Shown one piece after another: positions 29,781 through 39,213 of a stretch of 64,000 bases of DNA; position 1 is the stretch's first letter, and every line of letters starts with the position of its first letter. Made by a program: the position numbers and the translations under genes. The DNA lies in assembly GCA_946965045.2 (NCBI GenBank), contig OX337242.1, forward strand, positions 2,356,001 through 2,420,000, in the 5' to 3' direction. The stretch comes from Epithemia pelagica (Eukaryota > Bacillariophyta > Bacillariophyceae > Surirellales > Surirellaceae). The notes under the pieces were generated by a model. That model ran no database searches and had not been told where the DNA came from. It saw only the letters and a list, made by a program, of their open reading frames with translations.

Positions 29781-31512
29781 TTAATCAAACCAAAGCTGAT
29801 ACAAAGATTTTCTCCGTACGTTCAGATGCTAATGATAAAAAGTGGCAGAAGACAATTTGGTATCGCTTTTGCTTTCGATTCGAAAAAACCTTGCCGTTGG
29901 TCACATAGCAGAATTGTATGTGCTAGGAAACGAGTGATTGACAGGAGGAATTCATCCACTTATTATAGAGTGTGAATTTCTCCAGCAACTCAAAAAGATA
30001 TCGAATGTGTTGGTTCCCCAAGTGCATGATCGAAAGTCGAACTTGCAACTGAAGACAGCGATACGCAACAACAGAAGGGCTCCCTCTCCCTCGCCATGGT
30101 GACGTTGACCTTACTGTCATAGTATTAATACTTCCCGGTGTCGAGTCCTTTCAAGGAGGGACCGCCCGGCGCGGAGGGTAGAATGACGAGGAGGGCAATG
30201 GTCGAGGAGGGCGCATGCCCAACAAGACAATTGCCCGTCGATTCATTCTCCCGACAAGCCGGGCGCGCCCGACGCGAGAGGACGGCCAGACACAGGGAAG
30301 TAGTAAACTTACTCCCTATCTGGCTGTGTTGGTAGTGAGAAATTTCTTGAAGCCATGTCACAAAGTGTCACACACGTGTCACACAAGTGTCACACACGAA
30401 AGGGAAACCGCGCGACTCGCACGAAACTACTTCCCGGTCGTACAAAAAATTCCTACTGTAGTATAAAAATGTGAGACGAACTACCTACACAGTCTGGTAT
30501 GGAGTTAGTCTTTAACTCTAACCTTAATCTCATAAAAGGAAACATATCCCCTCGGGAAACGGCCAACCACATCTCGTTCTGCTTCGTTGTCGTCGTCCTT
30601 TCATCCACAACATACAGGGACTCCATCTTCCGAAACACCACCACACCCGCAGGATCATCATCATCATCATGAATTCTGGTTTGCATCTAGGAATTGCACA
30701 ACTGCACCCGAGTGCTGCCTCCTGGAGTACGACGACGCAACCAAGTGGTGGTAATTCAGGAGGAACAGGACCCTGTCATTCTCGTCTCACCTGTGTACAG
30801 CAACATCGGCAGTCCGACTGCCATCCAAGGAGGAGCTCATTGTAGTACTTCTGCCGCAATTGGTTTTGGTCATTGTCGTCGGGCGGTGGAACCATTTCCA
30901 GTTTGACCACTGAACTTTCCACGCCCACCTGTTGCTCTTGGTGGGGTTTGACTGTTGTGTTCATTCCTCGTCCAAACAGTTGATTGTTGCTTTGATTCGT
31001 TGGTTGATTGATCGGTCGGTTTGCTGTGCTGGTGCAGTTGATTGGTGCTTTGAGGCAAGTCTTAATTGCTGTCATTGTCTCGTTTGGTGGTGCGTGTTGC
31101 GTATGCTGCCGTTGTTGCTGCAAACAGTTCATTTGGATTTATCGATGCGTTTGTTTTCGCTGTAAGGCTGTATTGACAGCGGCCGTTGCCGTGGCGGCTT
31201 ATGTTGCGATTCTCCCTCCAAAGTATATAGTATTGTTCTCTTGCGTCAAAGCGAAGCATGGTAAGGCTCAGGAATGAGGTATCGAAAAGATTATGTGTAT
31301 TGTTTCTTCTCCGTCTCACAAGTCCATTTTTTAGAGACATGTTCTCACAGTCCGTTGATCATGCGATACGTAAACCTCAGACGATGATCACATGGCAGTA
31401 ACACGTGGATCGTTCATCAAAGTCCAATCGAAGCACACTGGATACTATCACTCATCGGAAGAGAAACAACTGGGTGGTGGATGCGGTCAGCAAATTGTCA
31501 CCTTTCAAAAGA
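29781..31512. other. Intergenic with low-complexity sequence, no firm gene
   Basis: Contains short tandem repeats of a GTCACACA unit (30361-30402), a GC-rich palindromic-looking tract (30135-30300), and a CAT microsatellite just before an ATG at 30670. That ATG opens about 58 codons but has no recognisable homologue or splice partner. T/G-rich sequence at 30930-31100 has only accidental frames. Confidence 0.4.
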
Positions 31513-31740
31513 ACCGCTCCGTACCCCACAGGTCAAGAAGGGACCGACGGACGAACGAAGAAGAAGAATGACGTGGCTCCCTACGAGACTTCTCGGGACA
31601 CGTCAGGAAGTTTGGTTGGGTGAAGTTAGAAGATACTTCCCAACCAATATCGAACGAACGATGATTTCATAAGTTGACGAAAAGAAGCAACCTCAACGCA
31701 AGCACGGATCTGATCACCCAGTGTTTCTTTGTGGTTCTCT
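31513..31740 (+). repeat. A-type terminal repeat of copy 1 (diverged)
   Basis: Matches the A1/A2 repeats of the full copy in order: CCGCTCC, then the GTCAAGAAGGGACCGACGG block, a hairpin, and GATCTGATCACCCA. The hairpin stem here is GGTTGGG/CCCAACC at about 31613-31644. It differs in sequence from the 15-bp stem of copy 2, but its position is the same. Confidence 0.65.
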
Positions 31741-31811
31741 TTTTTGTTTTCTTTTTTGCTCCCTGTCGATCGTGCCAACCACTCTTACGTTCTGTGTTCT
31801 CTCTTGACACG

Positions 31812-31866
31812 ATGAAGTTTGATTGGGTCGGGACTTCGGAATCCTCGCCCTCTGTGGGGTCGTCAG
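31812..31866 (+). CDS. Leader exon of spliced recombinase mRNA (copy 1)
   Basis: The ATG at 31812 opens 18 codons (M-K-F-D-W ... P-S-V-G-S-S) and then the first base of codon 19, directly followed by GTGAGT. The peptide and the donor are conserved in copy 2 (48419-48473). Phase 1 here matches the phase-1 acceptor at 34782. If unspliced, the frame stops after 30 codons. Confidence 0.6.
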
Positions 31867-31879
31867 GTGAGTCTGTTAG

Positions 31880-34800
31880 TGTTGTACGATTCACGGAAGA
31901 GTAAAGTCAAGGCAGACCGGCGACCCCGTGCTCCTTAACCGGAAGATGGACTGGAAAGAGGACAGGCGCAAAGAACACATTCTCCCTAGTGTATTTTCCC
32001 CCACCGGTTTAGTCTCTCGTCGTCTTGGTACGCGGGAGCTCGCGTTGGCGATGGATTTTCCCGCCGAACTGAGCAAGAAAGCGACGGAAGATGAGTTGTC
32101 ATGTTGGATTGACCGTATTGGACCACCGTTCAAGTCTCGAATACAAGTTGCCCATTTGTTGCGTAAATTCCGAGAGGAAGAAGGAAAAACAGAAATGGAT
32201 GTGAAGCAGCCGCCGAGCTTGAAGTTCGAAGTTCCACCAAGTAACGGTGGATTGACGACAGGGCATGGAATGACGGAGGAAGATGGAGAAATTCATTCCC
32301 CTGACGACATGGACCCCTCGTTGATCATCGAATCCAATTTGGAGGAGAGACGAGAAGACCGGAATCTGAAGGCGACCAAAGCAGACGATGCTGCCATACC
32401 GTATCATCTATGGAACGATCGCATTTTGATGCGGTACGATTTCGGCACCGCACTCGAACTCAAGAGGGCAATCGACGCTCTCGATAAGATCCGATGTGGC
32501 GCCCTGCGCTACTGGAAGCGAACTGTCGCCCATGATTTTTGGAGATGGTGGTTGCATCACAAAAGGACCATGGATACAAAATCTCAAGCGGCCTCCATCG
32601 AAGCCGGTCTGTGTGCCCTGCGACACTCGTCCCTCGCTTCATGGTGGGATTGGGATCAGGGATCGTCACCGTTTTTCTGGCGCATGCCGGAGCACAACTG
32701 GATGGTAGAAATGCGTGACGGCGTGAAGCCAATGTGGACGGGTCCTCCACCACGTTACAGAATTCCACAACGACCCAACCCTGACCCAGTGAGTCTCAGT
32801 TTAGAGAAGAAGAAAATTGGGAAAGTCAGAAAACGAGGATATATCGCGCCAAGGCCGGGTATTCTCTCACTCACAAGCTTCTTCTCCGTCCCAAAGGGTG
32901 AGAGCGACATCCGTATGGTTTACGACGGAACCAAGAGTGGACTGAACGGTGTTCTACACGCCCCTTGGTTCGGTCTAGCCACCGTGGAAACAATGCTCCG
33001 GTCAGTTGAGGCCTGTACCTGGTCGGCTGACAACGACTTCGGAGAAATGTTCTTAAATTTCTGGCTTCATCCGGAAATTCGCAAATATACGGGTGTAGAT
33101 CTCACCTCGCTTTTCCCTGAGGAACTCGAAGACGGAAGAAAGACCAAGAAATGGGAAACCTGGGTACGGTGCGCGATGGGAGTTACAGTGTCGCCGTACC
33201 AAACCACCCAATGTTCCCAAAGAGTGAAGAGAATCGTATTCGGTTGTCGGTTTGATGATTCAAACATTTTTCAGTGGGCAGAGGTCCGTCTGAATCTACC
33301 AGGCAATGAAAATTATGATCCATCAAAGCCCTGGATTTCAAAAGTCAGAAAGGACGGAAGAATCGCCGTAGACGTTCACACTTATGTGGACGACCTGCGG
33401 GAGACCGCGCCAACAAAAGAAGAAGCATGGCTTGCTGCAAGTGCCATGGCGAAAGGGTCTGCCTATTTTGGACTCCAGGATGCCGCGAGAAAGAGACGAC
33501 CTCCCAGCAAGACACCAGGCGCTTGGGCAGGCGCAGTTGTTGAAACATGCGAAAATGCCGTTTACAAAACGGTTTCCCAGGAACGATGGGACAAGACAAG
33601 AAAGCACGTTCGCACACTTCAAGGGTGGGCGAACTCTGACGACAAGATCGATCGAAAGGAGTTAGAACGTATTCGTGGATTCTTGGTATACGTCTCTCTT
33701 ACCTTTCATTGCTTGGTTCCATACTTGAAGGGAATCCACTTGACTCTAGAGTCTTGGAGACCCGACCGCGACTCCGAAGGATGGAAACTAAGGGCACGAG
33801 ACCGGGAGGAGGTCCTCCAAGACGAAGAAAAGAAAAGGGTTCTTGAAGGGGGGGCACCTGTCCAGGTTGAAAAGGCTCGAAGATTCAACGATGATATCAA
33901 GGCCATCTCTGCTCTGACAGCATCAGAAAAACCACCCAAGATTTTGGCTCGCCCCAAGCAGGGAGCACAAGCAGTCATTATATTCGGTGATGCATCCGGT
34001 GAAGGGTTCGGATCTTCAATGTGGGTATATGGATCGAACAACATCCATACCGAACACGGACTGTGGACTCGGGAATATGGAGCACGCTCTTCAAATTTTC
34101 GCGAACTCTATAACTTGATTCTGCGGCTCGAGTCGCTCGTGGCATGCGGAAAGATAGAACATGGAACGGAAATTTTTATGTTCACCGATAACTCAACGGC
34201 AGAGTCCGCCTTTTACAGAGGGACGTCGTCTTCGCTGCTGTTGTTCGAGCTCGTTCTGCGTGCAAGAAAACTGGAAATGAGAGGAAGTATATTTATGCGA
34301 GTTGTCTGGGTAGCCGGTACCAGGATGATAGACCAAGGCACCGACGGACTCTCGCGTGGGGATTTAATGACTGGAGTCATGGCCGGAAACTCGATGCTGT
34401 TTTACGTACCGCTAAACAAAACATGCGAAGAGAGACAACCAGGCATTTTAGCTTGGCTTACAACAACATGCGTCGCGAAGGAATGGAAGATTCTTCAGGC
34501 TAGCGATTGGTTTGATAAAGGATTCGAGCGAGGAAACTTTGTTTGGGCACCGCCTCCAGCCGTCGCCGATGTCGTCGTGGACCTGATCTGTGACTCGAAT
34601 CATATTCGCCCCGACAATGCTCACATCTTCGTTTGTCCTGCGCTGATGAGTAATCGCTGGCGAAAAAAGCTCGGCAAGGTGGCCGACTTCGTTTTCACCA
34701 TACCGGTTGATTGTTCATTGTGGAGCAAAGACAAGCATGAACCTCTAATTGCTGCATTTGTTTGCCCTCATCTTTCTTCCAGGCCTTGGCAGGTGTCGCG

Positions 34801-34915
34801 AGCGAAACAGTTATTGGATGAAACAAGAGTTGAACTGTCAAAAATGTGGACATCCAATTCCACGCCTGACGGGGGTTGTTTGCGCAAATTATGGCGCTAC
34901 ATGGGAAACAAGTAA
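31880..34915 (+). CDS. DIRS-type reverse transcriptase-RNase H (copy 1)
   Basis: An open frame of about 1011 codons. The first ATG is at 31946, but homology with copy 2 begins earlier. The N-terminal 300 residues are family specific. RT motifs: F-S-V-P-K-G-E then M-V-Y-D-G-T-K-S-G-L-N (near residue 345 of the frame), A-D-N-D-F-G-E-M-F-L-N-F with the first catalytic Asp, and Y-V-D-D near residue 500. The RNase H domain follows with the four acidic positions: G-D-A-S-G-E-G-F-G, N-F-R-E-L, F-T-D-N-S-T-A-E and G-T-D-G-L-S-R-G-D. This is the DIRS RT-RH arrangement. The enzyme would copy element RNA into DNA. The last 130 bases overlap the recombinase in the +1 frame. No inactivating stop is seen. 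Confidence 0.85.
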   Translation, partial: CCTIHGRVKSRQTGDPVLLNRKMDWKEDRRKEHILPSVFSPTGLVSRRLGTRELALAMDFPAELSKKATEDELSCWIDRIGPPFKSRIQVAHLLRKFREEEGKTEMDVKQPPSLKFEVPPSNGGLTTGHGMTEEDGEIHSPDDMDPSLIIESNLEERREDRNLKATKADDAAIPYHLWNDRILMRYDFGTALELKRAIDALDKIRCGALRYWKRTVAHDFWRWWLHHKRTMDTKSQAASIEAGLCALRHSSLASWWDWDQGSSPFFWRMPEHNWMVEMRDGVKPMWTGPPPRYRIPQRPNPDPVSLSLEKKKIGKVRKRGYIAPRPGILSLTSFFSVPKGESDIRMVYDGTKSGLNGVLHAPWFGLATVETMLRSVEACTWSADNDFGEMFLNFWLHPEIRKYTGVDLTSLFPEELEDGRKTKKWETWVRCAMGVTVSPYQTTQCSQRVKRIVFGCRFDDSNIFQWAEVRLNLPGNENYDPSKPWISKVRKDGRIAVDVHTYVDDLRETAPTKEEAWLAASAMAKGSAYFGLQDAARKRRPPSKTPGAWAGAVVETCENAVYKTVSQERWDKTRKHVRTLQGWANSDDKIDRKELERIRGFLVYVSLTFHCLVPYLKGIHLTLESWRPDRDSEGWKLRARDREEVLQDEEKKRVLEGGAPVQVEKARRFNDDIKAISALTASEKPPKILARPKQGAQAVIIFGDASGEGFGSSMWVYGSNNIHTEHGLWTREYGARSSNFRELYNLILRLESLVACGKIEHGTEIFMFTDNSTAESAFYRGTSSSLLLFELVLRARKLEMRGSIFMRVVWVAGTRMIDQGTDGLSRGDLMTGVMAGNSMLFYVPLNKTCEERQPGILAWLTTTCVAKEWKILQASDWFDKGFERGNFVWAPPPAVADVVVDLICDSNHIRPDNAHIFVCPALMSNRWRKKLGKVADFVFTIPVDCSLWSKDKHEPLIAAFVCPHLSSRPWQVSRAKQLLDETRVELSKMWTSNSTPDGGCLRKLWRYMGNK

Positions 34916-36326
34916 AATGTGTAACGGTGCATGGCATGCAGCTTGTTATCGCCAACACGAGGAGGATCGCTTCCCGGTACTGGAAGCAGGAGACTTGGAC
35001 GACGCGTTGATGGATGGAGACGGACATGGCGAATTAGAGGACGATAAGGAGCGATTCACCGAAGCGAGAGATGGCGACCACTTCATGTGCCCGTTTCAAT
35101 GCGACTCGTGCACCTTTTACAACTTAAAAGGAAGATACAACCGAGTAAACGTTGAACAGGATGATCTTCTGCTTGTCTGCATCCGACGAGCGATTCTTGA
35201 CTCTTTTGGGGCGAGGGAGCGATCAACTGTCGAAAAGAACTGTCGTGAGCTAAGGAATTTGAGCGAAACGGCGAACACTCTGGGTCTGGACGAACCTCTG
35301 CCATCGAGAGGACCTTATCCTTTGGGCGATTCGCAAGGGATCGGAATCGCTTGTCTTATGCTAATGAAAACCTTAAATGCTGGGCGGAACGCAAAGCACA
35401 TACAATTTGAGACAGCGAGAAAGGTTCGATCAGTGGTGTCAAATTTCGTACACATCTTACCAGGTTTCACGGGTTGGTCGACGATGGGAGCGAGTGACAA
35501 ATCATCCTTAACGTTTTCAGCAAGCCCCACAAACAGTCTGTGGTTCAAAAGATACATGTCAGGATGCCACAAACGGATGGGGGACGTCTGGATCCCCGAC
35601 CGAGCGGTCACCTTGGAAGAAGTTCATTGTGGATTGGAAATTCTGGAAGGGGAATGGAGCAGGTTTCCCCAAGGTCAACGCCGTCTCGAGCTGGCTCTAA
35701 CAGGGGCAATGGTTGTCATTGGATTTTGCGCCGCGTTGCGAGGAGAGGAGATTCCGTTGGTGGATGTCGGGCTTGTTCGAAAGTATTGGTTTGAGGGAAT
35801 CCATTATACCAAGGCGCCGCACGTTCCTCTTGCCCTGGCTGGGCGCTTTAAGCAGACTGATGGAACGTTCCGGCTGTATATGCAACCCCTGACTGTGAGA
35901 ACGGACTCCGGCATCGAAGTGCAGAAATGGATTGAGAGATCCATTCGAGAATTGGACGTGAGGAAGATTTCAACAGGCCCGCTATTTCGTCGAACAAGCA
36001 AGAATGGAAAGATCCAAAGAGCCTTGGTAGGAGACCTGGATCATCTGTTCCATAGCTTGTGGAAACGAATCCAACACAAGCGTCCAGACATTATCCCCGA
36101 GAGTATAAAAGTCGAAGAAGAATTCAGCACTCGACGATCTCTTCGAAGAGGGGCGACGACCGTGGCCCAAAATCGTAAGATTGACACAGCTGTCATCGAG
36201 ATGAACAACCGATGGAGAAAGCACATCAAGAGCAGAGGTGTGCTTCCGGGGATGAGTATGCTTGAGCGGTACTCCGACGCCAAAGCTTCCGTGGAAGCGT
36301 TAGTGCAGTTCTCATCGGGTTTGTAA
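34783..36326 (+). CDS. Tyrosine recombinase with N-terminal Cys-rich module (copy 1)
   Basis: About 514 codons from the acceptor at 34782 (CTTTCTTCCAG). The leader's split G plus GC gives an in-frame join; no good ATG lies at the frame's start. Residues 20-60 form a Cys/His module (C-Q-K-C-G-H-P ... C-A-N-Y-G-A ... C-N-G-A-W-H-A-A-C), likely zinc binding. The integrase core shows the first Arg in A-A-L-R-G-E-E-I and a Lys in R-F-K-Q-T-D-G-T. The second box R-S-L-R-R-G-A-T-T has Arg where most recombinases have His. The presumed nucleophile is Tyr in E-R-Y-S-D near the end. Recombinases of this type integrate DIRS circles without target duplication. Confidence 0.8.
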
Positions 36327-36417
36327 CAAATGAGAGATTACACACCGACGACAACAAAAGATGAGCGACAACAACACGGCGAAGCAGAAGGGATACAAGA
36401 AGGAATACTTGGACTAC

Positions 36418-36871
36418 CGATATGGGGGAATTGGCTCGACAGAACTCTGAGGAGTTAGGTCCAGCTCGTTTGCTGTTGCCAGCTTGCCTGTCGTACTACC
36501 CAGCTGATTATCTCTCAAACGTTGACCTAGGCTTGGCAGCCCATGGAATATACGGCAAAGCACTTGTGATGATATTTCGAGGTGTCTTTGGCCCCTTACT
36601 GGGGTTTGAACATGGGATGGATGCTCGGTGGGAGGCACACTCGCACGTAACAGACAGATGCTTTCACGGGGTCCGAGTCCCGCGACATCTGGAACGAATC
36701 ACGATTCCCACCCACCCTGGGGAAGGGGGGTGGAGGGCCTAGCCCCCCCAGAGTATTGGTATGTCTAAATAGTGTACATGTTTATGCAATAGTGAGTGAG
36801 GAAGAACAGGATGGAAAAAGGATGGTTGGGAAAACGTCCATTGTGATGAAGAGTGAGGAACTAGTACCGTG
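36418..36871 (+). repeat. B-type 3' region of copy 1
   Basis: Aligns loosely with B1/B2 of the full copy: a GGAGGCACACTCGC block, then a G-rich/C-rich hairpin (about 36718-36750), then GAGTGAGGAAGA-like sequence and the terminal AGTACC. It occurs only once here. Confidence 0.55.
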
Positions 36872-37179
36872 GCACTCAGGCTACCTTTACCACTCATCGT
36901 CCTACCCTTCCCCACTCACTGAGCACTCACTGAGGAGTAAGTCACTCCCCACGCTCCCACTACCTAAGCCCCAAAAATTACTGTACTTAGATGTTTTATT
37001 CTAGTGTAGTGTAGGAGTTCCCATTGTGTTGGTGCATGCTGCTGTGTTCTGTGTTGTCTTGTGTCGTTCGTGGTCGGGTCGCGAGAGGAGAAGGGGATGG
37101 AAGATCTAAGTATTCTATCACACTATTTATGCGCCTCGGAGTTTGATTGGCATGCAATAATTGTGAGAAAAATGATACT

Positions 37180-37640
37180 CAGACATAAAGCGTTTTAAAT
37201 CATCCGATATAATCGGATGAGGTCACTTAAGTGACGCGGTTATTTTGAAACAATTAAGATTTACTACTGCCATATCGAAAGTAGGGCATGCTTAATTGTT
37301 TAAAACTAATTAGGCTCACGACTACCAAGTATCCATTCAGAGAACCGATCACTTAGGAAGACCGAAAATTACCTAGGGTGCGCTGGCACGACTCCTCGTG
37401 ACAAAGGAGGCAAACATACTTTAATAGCCCCGGAGGACTCCTCGTCGCAGGGCGCTCCTCGTGGCTTAACTCCTCGTCGGGCAATAGCTTCTCGTCGTGG
37501 ACTGCCCCCTCGATCCGCTTAAGCGGATCTCACAGGGGCAGTCCACTCCTCGTCGCTATTGCCCTTCTCGGAGTTTAGCCACTCCTCACACCCTAGCTCC
37601 TCCTCGTCCACCCTCAGCTATTAAAGTAGACTTACCACCA
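37180..37640. repeat. Cluster of hairpins and interleaved palindrome
   Basis: Several perfect or near-perfect inverted repeats are packed together: CATCCGATATAATCGGATG, GGTCACTTAAGTGAC, and a foldback of AAACAATTAAG with CTTAATTGTTT across about 50 bp. Then comes a long interrupted palindrome centred at 37520/37521 on GATCCGCTTAAGCGGATC. In it, stem pieces (GGACTGCCCC/GGGGCAGTCC, GGGCAATAGC/GCTATTGCCC, TTTAATAG/CTATTAAA) are separated by a direct motif close to CTCCTCGTCG. No ORF. Function unknown. Confidence 0.75.
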
Positions 37641-37930
37641 TGTGGGTAGTAAGAGCAGCGAATCATAGCAATGAAACATGAAAACCCGTAGAAACCTGCA
37701 CATCCATGGGGTCAAGAGTCTATGCCGAAGCAGCAAGAGGTTTCAGGCGACGGGCAAGGTGATGACCGTGATTGGATTGTGCGCTGCATTGCACCCAATG
37801 CCAAGTATTGGAAGCAGGATGAGTCATTCCATTTGTTTCACTGGGACACGTCCAAATTCTGGGGTACAGCGAAGACTCTCGAATTTACCCAACACGGTGA
37901 CTCAGGGGGTGCGTCGTAAACGTTATTGCC

Positions 37931-38033
37931 TATTTCAGACCAACAAGATGATTGTCTACCTACTCGCTTCATGGGGCGCGAGGGAAGTATCCTAGTTCTC
38001 ATGCGATGGATGTAGGTTTTATTGATTATTCAG
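37931..38033 (+). repeat. 100-bp direct repeat, left copy
   Basis: Starts TATTTCAGACCAACAAGATG and ends ATGTAGGTTTTATTGATTAT. A copy of roughly 85% identity in the same orientation lies at 46501-46606. The pair brackets the broken Crinkler-like gene, the Copia element and the ARM pseudogene. Confidence 0.7.
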
Positions 38034-38090
38034 GCAACAAACTAATTCTGCTTTTCTGTTTTGAACCTCAACTTGTATAGTCCCTCTTCC

Positions 38091-38893
38091 TTACGTTGTT
38101 ATGAAATCAGAACCTCTAAATAAACATCTGTTGACCATCGTAAAGGTAAAAACTCGCTGCGCAAAGACAGTCGACAAGGATGGGTCCATGGGCGCCAGCG
38201 GAACTATGCCTTCCACTTGGAAGTGCAGAATCGCAAAGTCCCGGCACCCTATGTCGAAGCGCCTACAAGCCGGGTCGCCATAGAATCGGGTAATGTGCTC
38301 CTCCAGCTCCGTAATGTCAGTTTTTGTGTGGCCCTTTGTACGAACACACTCAACGTAGGAATCCACCGTTGAGTTCAAGTACAAATCCGGGCGGCGACCA
38401 GCGGTCCGTGCAGCAATTAGTTTTGGATTGAAGAGCTTGGTTGTTAGCTGACTTACTCGATGGAGTAGCAACAACAGTTCGAAAGTCAGTGCGTCTTCTA
38501 CGGCGCCACCGTGGTCGTCATAGTGTTCCCAGTGTAACTTTGGAAGAGCAAAGCAAAGCACCTGCCGCACACCCTCGACACCATGAGCGAGTTTTTCTCC
38601 GTAACGGGGGCCTGTAGCGGCCATCGATTCCGTGAACAAGTCGAAGAGCAAATGCGACACAATTCTTCCCTCAGCGTCGCAGAAGCCTTTCTTCAATAGA
38701 AACTCCATCAACATAGGTTCTTATGAGCGTACAACAGGGGGCGTAAATCTGTGGGAGGGGGCGGTGATATACGGTTCTTCATATCCATAAAATCGAGCGA
38801 TTGTCGAAATGGGCCCGAATGTAACGATGCAAATGCCTCCTTTGCCGTCTTGTTTTGCTCTTTGACGAGCGGCACCAGGAGCTCAGACAGCCG
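38091..38893 (-). pseudogene. Crinkler/RHS-like gene, 3' part, split by a Copia insertion
   Basis: Minus-strand coding sequence downstream of the Copia element. A short piece (38708-38893) continues exactly in frame from the upstream piece at 45188-45372 once the element and one target duplicate are ignored. It then hits a stop near 38707. The remaining 200 codons (38091-38714) continue in another frame, so a frameshift is also present. The last part (R-P-D-L-Y-L, then E-L-E-E-H-I-T-R-F-Y and D-F-A-I-L-H-F-Q) resembles the nuclease-like C-terminus of Crinkler-RHS proteins. The gene is broken by insertion, frameshift and loss of its 5' end. Family call by eye. Confidence 0.6.
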
Positions 38894-38898
38894 CATCA
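38894..38898. repeat. Target-site duplication CATCA (left)
   Basis: Identical to 45183-45187 on the other side of the Copia element. A 5-bp duplication is the usual size for Copia integrases. Confidence 0.85.
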
Positions 38899-39010
38899 AA
38901 TTACGATCGTGCGTCTAAGTGAAAAACTGAAATAGTGAGCTCTAAGCTACGCGTCCCTCATGGGTTAGCTACTCGCCCAAAATTCGCTTAATATCAGTCG
39001 CCTTTCTTGG
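38899..39010 (-). repeat. 3' LTR of the Copia element (112 bp)
   Basis: Identical to 45071-45182. In element orientation it begins CCAAGAAAGG directly after the purine tract and ends CGATCGTAATT before the target duplicate. Confidence 0.88.
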
Positions 39011-39213
39011 TCCCCTCAAAATTGCTATGACGGACCCTCTTGATATAGTCACATTTTGCCATCTTCATACTCTATAACACATGGAATTCATCAACATTCA
39101 TCTTCTTCATTTCCTCCACACCTGCTTTAGAGCGCCCCACCTTTTATGGCGTGCAGGACGTACCCAGTCCCCTCAGTCGGGCGGGAAACGTACTCATTGT
39201 CCAATGGCTTTCC

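Larger units (their letters stand above)
31513..36871 (+). mobile_element. DIRS-type retrotransposon, copy 1 (gag and right repeats lost)
   Basis: Carries an A-type 5' region, a leader exon, RT-RNase H and a tyrosine recombinase, followed by a B-type 3' region. It is clearly related to the full-length copy at 48138-57209 along its whole length. The segment equivalent to gag and the accessory ORF is missing between about 31900 and the RT frame. After the B-like part, the sequence ends in GAGGAACTAGTACC (about 36857-36871), where the full copy continues into A2 and B2; here unrelated sequence follows. It therefore cannot make its own Gag and lacks the repeats used to regenerate a circular intermediate. 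Confidence 0.8.

Noticed and set aside
30361-30402. GTCACACA tandem repeats as a CRISPR-like array
   Set aside because: The units are only about 10-12 bp with no unique spacers, and the genome is eukaryotic.
31071-31260. Small hydrophobic ORF near 31.0-31.3 kb as a membrane protein
   Set aside because: The frame is in T/G-rich low-complexity sequence with overlapping frames on both strands and no start context or homologue.
34783-36326. Phage or bacterial integrase from horizontal transfer
   Set aside because: The recombinase lies directly after a DIRS RT-RNase H and inside split direct repeats, so it belongs to a eukaryotic retroelement.
34915-36326. Recombinase ORF starting at an internal codon after the RT stop
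   Set aside because: The Cys-rich module upstream, inside the RT overlap, is conserved between copies, so the true N-terminus lies before the RT stop.
37678-37995. 105-codon ORF near 37.7 kb as a gene
   Set aside because: It spans the end of the hairpin cluster and the start of the 100-bp repeat; composition is not protein-like and two frames compete.
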